NCBI GenBank assembly: GCA_031421855.1
Contig: JANOPN010000035.1
Location: 1 to 7,120 of the forward strand
Source of the DNA: JAAFHN01 sp031421855
GTDB taxonomy: Bacteria > Pseudomonadota > Gammaproteobacteria > Burkholderiales > Burkholderiaceae_C
Length of the DNA: 7,120 bases
Direction of reading: 5' to 3'
The position numbers and the translations under genes were made by a program. Shown piece by piece: positions 6,705 to 7,120 of this stretch; position 1 is the first letter of the stretch; each line of letters begins with the position of its first letter. The notes under the pieces were generated by a model that had not been told where the DNA came from, did not search any database, and saw nothing but the letters and a program-made list of their open reading frames with translations.

Positions 6705-6782
6705 ATCGTGCAATTGGCTTTGACTCACAAAAATGAACCTGCGGGTTAGTTTTTCAATCTGCCGCCTGAAATTACATTAAAA

Positions 6783-6852
6783 GCGGCCTCTAGCTCTTTG
6801 ATCTATTCAATAGTTTGCTATGTATTTTGAAGCTAACTCAAGCGCTAGCCGC
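6783..6852. repeat. Imperfect intergenic palindrome, Comamonadaceae-type repeat candidate
   Basis: The plus strand carries GCGGCCTCTAGCTCTTTGA (6783-6801) and, 36 bases on, TCAAGCGCTAGCCGC (6838-6852). The second arm reverse-complements to GCGGCTAGCGCTTGA, matching the first apart from an inserted CTC and a small mismatch. Inside the loop a second symmetry exists: TTCAA and TTGAA flank ATAG-TTTG-CTAT. From memory, Comamonadaceae genomes contain many intergenic copies of a palindrome built around AAGCGCTAGAGGCC; the minus strand here reads AAGAGCTAGAGGCC. The element lies between two transcription units and could end transcripts or stabilise RNA ends. The palindrome is seen directly; family membership is recalled and unverified. 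Confidence 0.5.
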
Positions 6853-6879
6853 ACAACCGTGCAATGAGGCGGAAGCCCC

Positions 6880-7120
6880 TCAATTCGCCCGCTTCAGTTC
6901 CTTCAAATCCACCAGTGCCTGCTCTTGCGTTTTAACCGCGCTACCCGACAGCAACCCCCAGCCCAGCAGCAAGCCTTTGGACGAGTCGTATTCCACAAAA
7001 TAGTTCTTGCCTGCTTCAGCCAGAATTTCAAATGTCTTAGCAGAGGTAAAGCCACGCTCATCCACGCTGATGAAGTGTTTTCCAGGGGCCAAAGGCACCA
7101 CCAAGTAAGACGCGTTTACC
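6880..7120 (-). CDS. C-terminal part of a DUF2846-like protein (start beyond window)
   Basis: The frame is open from the right window edge for 79 codons to the TGA at 6880-6882. The visible part reads YLVVPLAPGKHFISV, then FEILAEAGKNYFVEYDSS, a GLLLGWGLL stretch, and an acidic/basic end KTQEQALVDLKELKRAN. A P-G-K/E-H turn followed by AGKxYFV and a final helix with AL..L fits, from memory, the C-terminal half of DUF2846 proteins, which are small exported or lipidated proteins of unknown function. A TTG at 7104 could be mistaken for a start, but the frame stays open upstream with family-like sequence, so the true start is outside the window. It lies 334 bases from the lipoprotein gene and is separated from it by a palindrome, so it is probably a separate transcription unit. 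Confidence 0.65.
   Translation of the reverse strand, partial: VNASYLVVPLAPGKHFISVDERGFTSAKTFEILAEAGKNYFVEYDSSKGLLLGWGLLSGSAVKTQEQALVDLKELKRAN

Larger units (their letters stand above)
6546..6879. other. Intergenic region, presumed to hold the promoter of the lipoprotein-RTX unit
   Basis: This gap separates the DUF2846-like gene from the lipoprotein gene. It holds the palindrome at 6783-6852 and the short ORF ending at 6549. The promoter of the coupled pair should lie here, most likely between the palindrome and about 6600, but I find no convincing -35/-10 pair: TTGACA (6571-6576 region) and TATAGA (6558-6563) on the minus strand are too close together and too near the start codon. The sequence ACCCTA occurs twice on the plus strand, 14 bases apart (6623-6628 and 6637-6642); its meaning is unknown. 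Confidence 0.4.

Noticed and set aside
6851..6881. Hairpins GCAC-AACC-GTGC and GAGG...CCTC after the DUF2846-like gene as a terminator
   Set aside because: Stems are only four base pairs or contain bulges, one overlaps the stop codon, and no T-run follows on the minus strand. Not convincing as an intrinsic terminator.

Overview
The window looks like a piece of a Gram-negative, probably betaproteobacterial (Burkholderiales, perhaps Comamonadaceae) chromosome. This is inferred from the fairly GC-rich codon choice, the type of giant RTX protein present, and an intergenic palindrome that resembles, from memory, a repeat scattered through Comamonadaceae genomes. Every gene I can support lies on the minus strand, so the window is best read from its right end to its left.

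Right edge (6880-7120): the last 79 codons of a small protein that looks like the DUF2846 family, cut by the window edge. Positions 6546-6879: a 334-base gap holding an imperfect palindromic element (6783-6852) and, just before the next gene, a short ORF of 51-59 codons (6549 to 6704 or 6728) of uncertain status. Positions 5901-6545: a 214-residue secreted protein, probably a lipoprotein, of no family I recognise. Its stop codon overlaps the start codon of the next gene in an ATGA.

Positions 1-5904: one uninterrupted reading frame of 1968 codons fills five sixths of the window and runs off its left edge. It encodes a giant RTX-type calcium-binding protein. From the N-terminus it shows: a region with an HEVSH (HExxH) zinc-peptidase-like motif at residues 109-113; a long unrecognised middle; a hydrophobic Ala/Gly-rich stretch (about 797-866); a calcium-binding DxDGDG/EF-hand-like module (1076-1222); a cadherin-like (tandem-95) domain (1311-1402); a Gly/Ser/Thr linker (1408-1457); a Tyr-rich segment (1462-1542); a VCBS/cadherin-like segment (1547-1670); a second copy of the calcium-binding module (1686-1817); and the start of an RTX nonapeptide array (from 1883). 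The end of the array and any C-terminal type I secretion signal lie outside the window. No transporter genes are visible.

Working model (inference): the lipoprotein gene and the giant gene form one translationally coupled unit. The giant is a type I-secreted protein whose N-terminal 600 residues, with the HExxH motif and different arginine codon use from the rest, may be an exchangeable effector or protease module. The coupled lipoprotein would be a dedicated partner: immunity protein, surface anchor or inhibitor. Nothing in the window decides between these.
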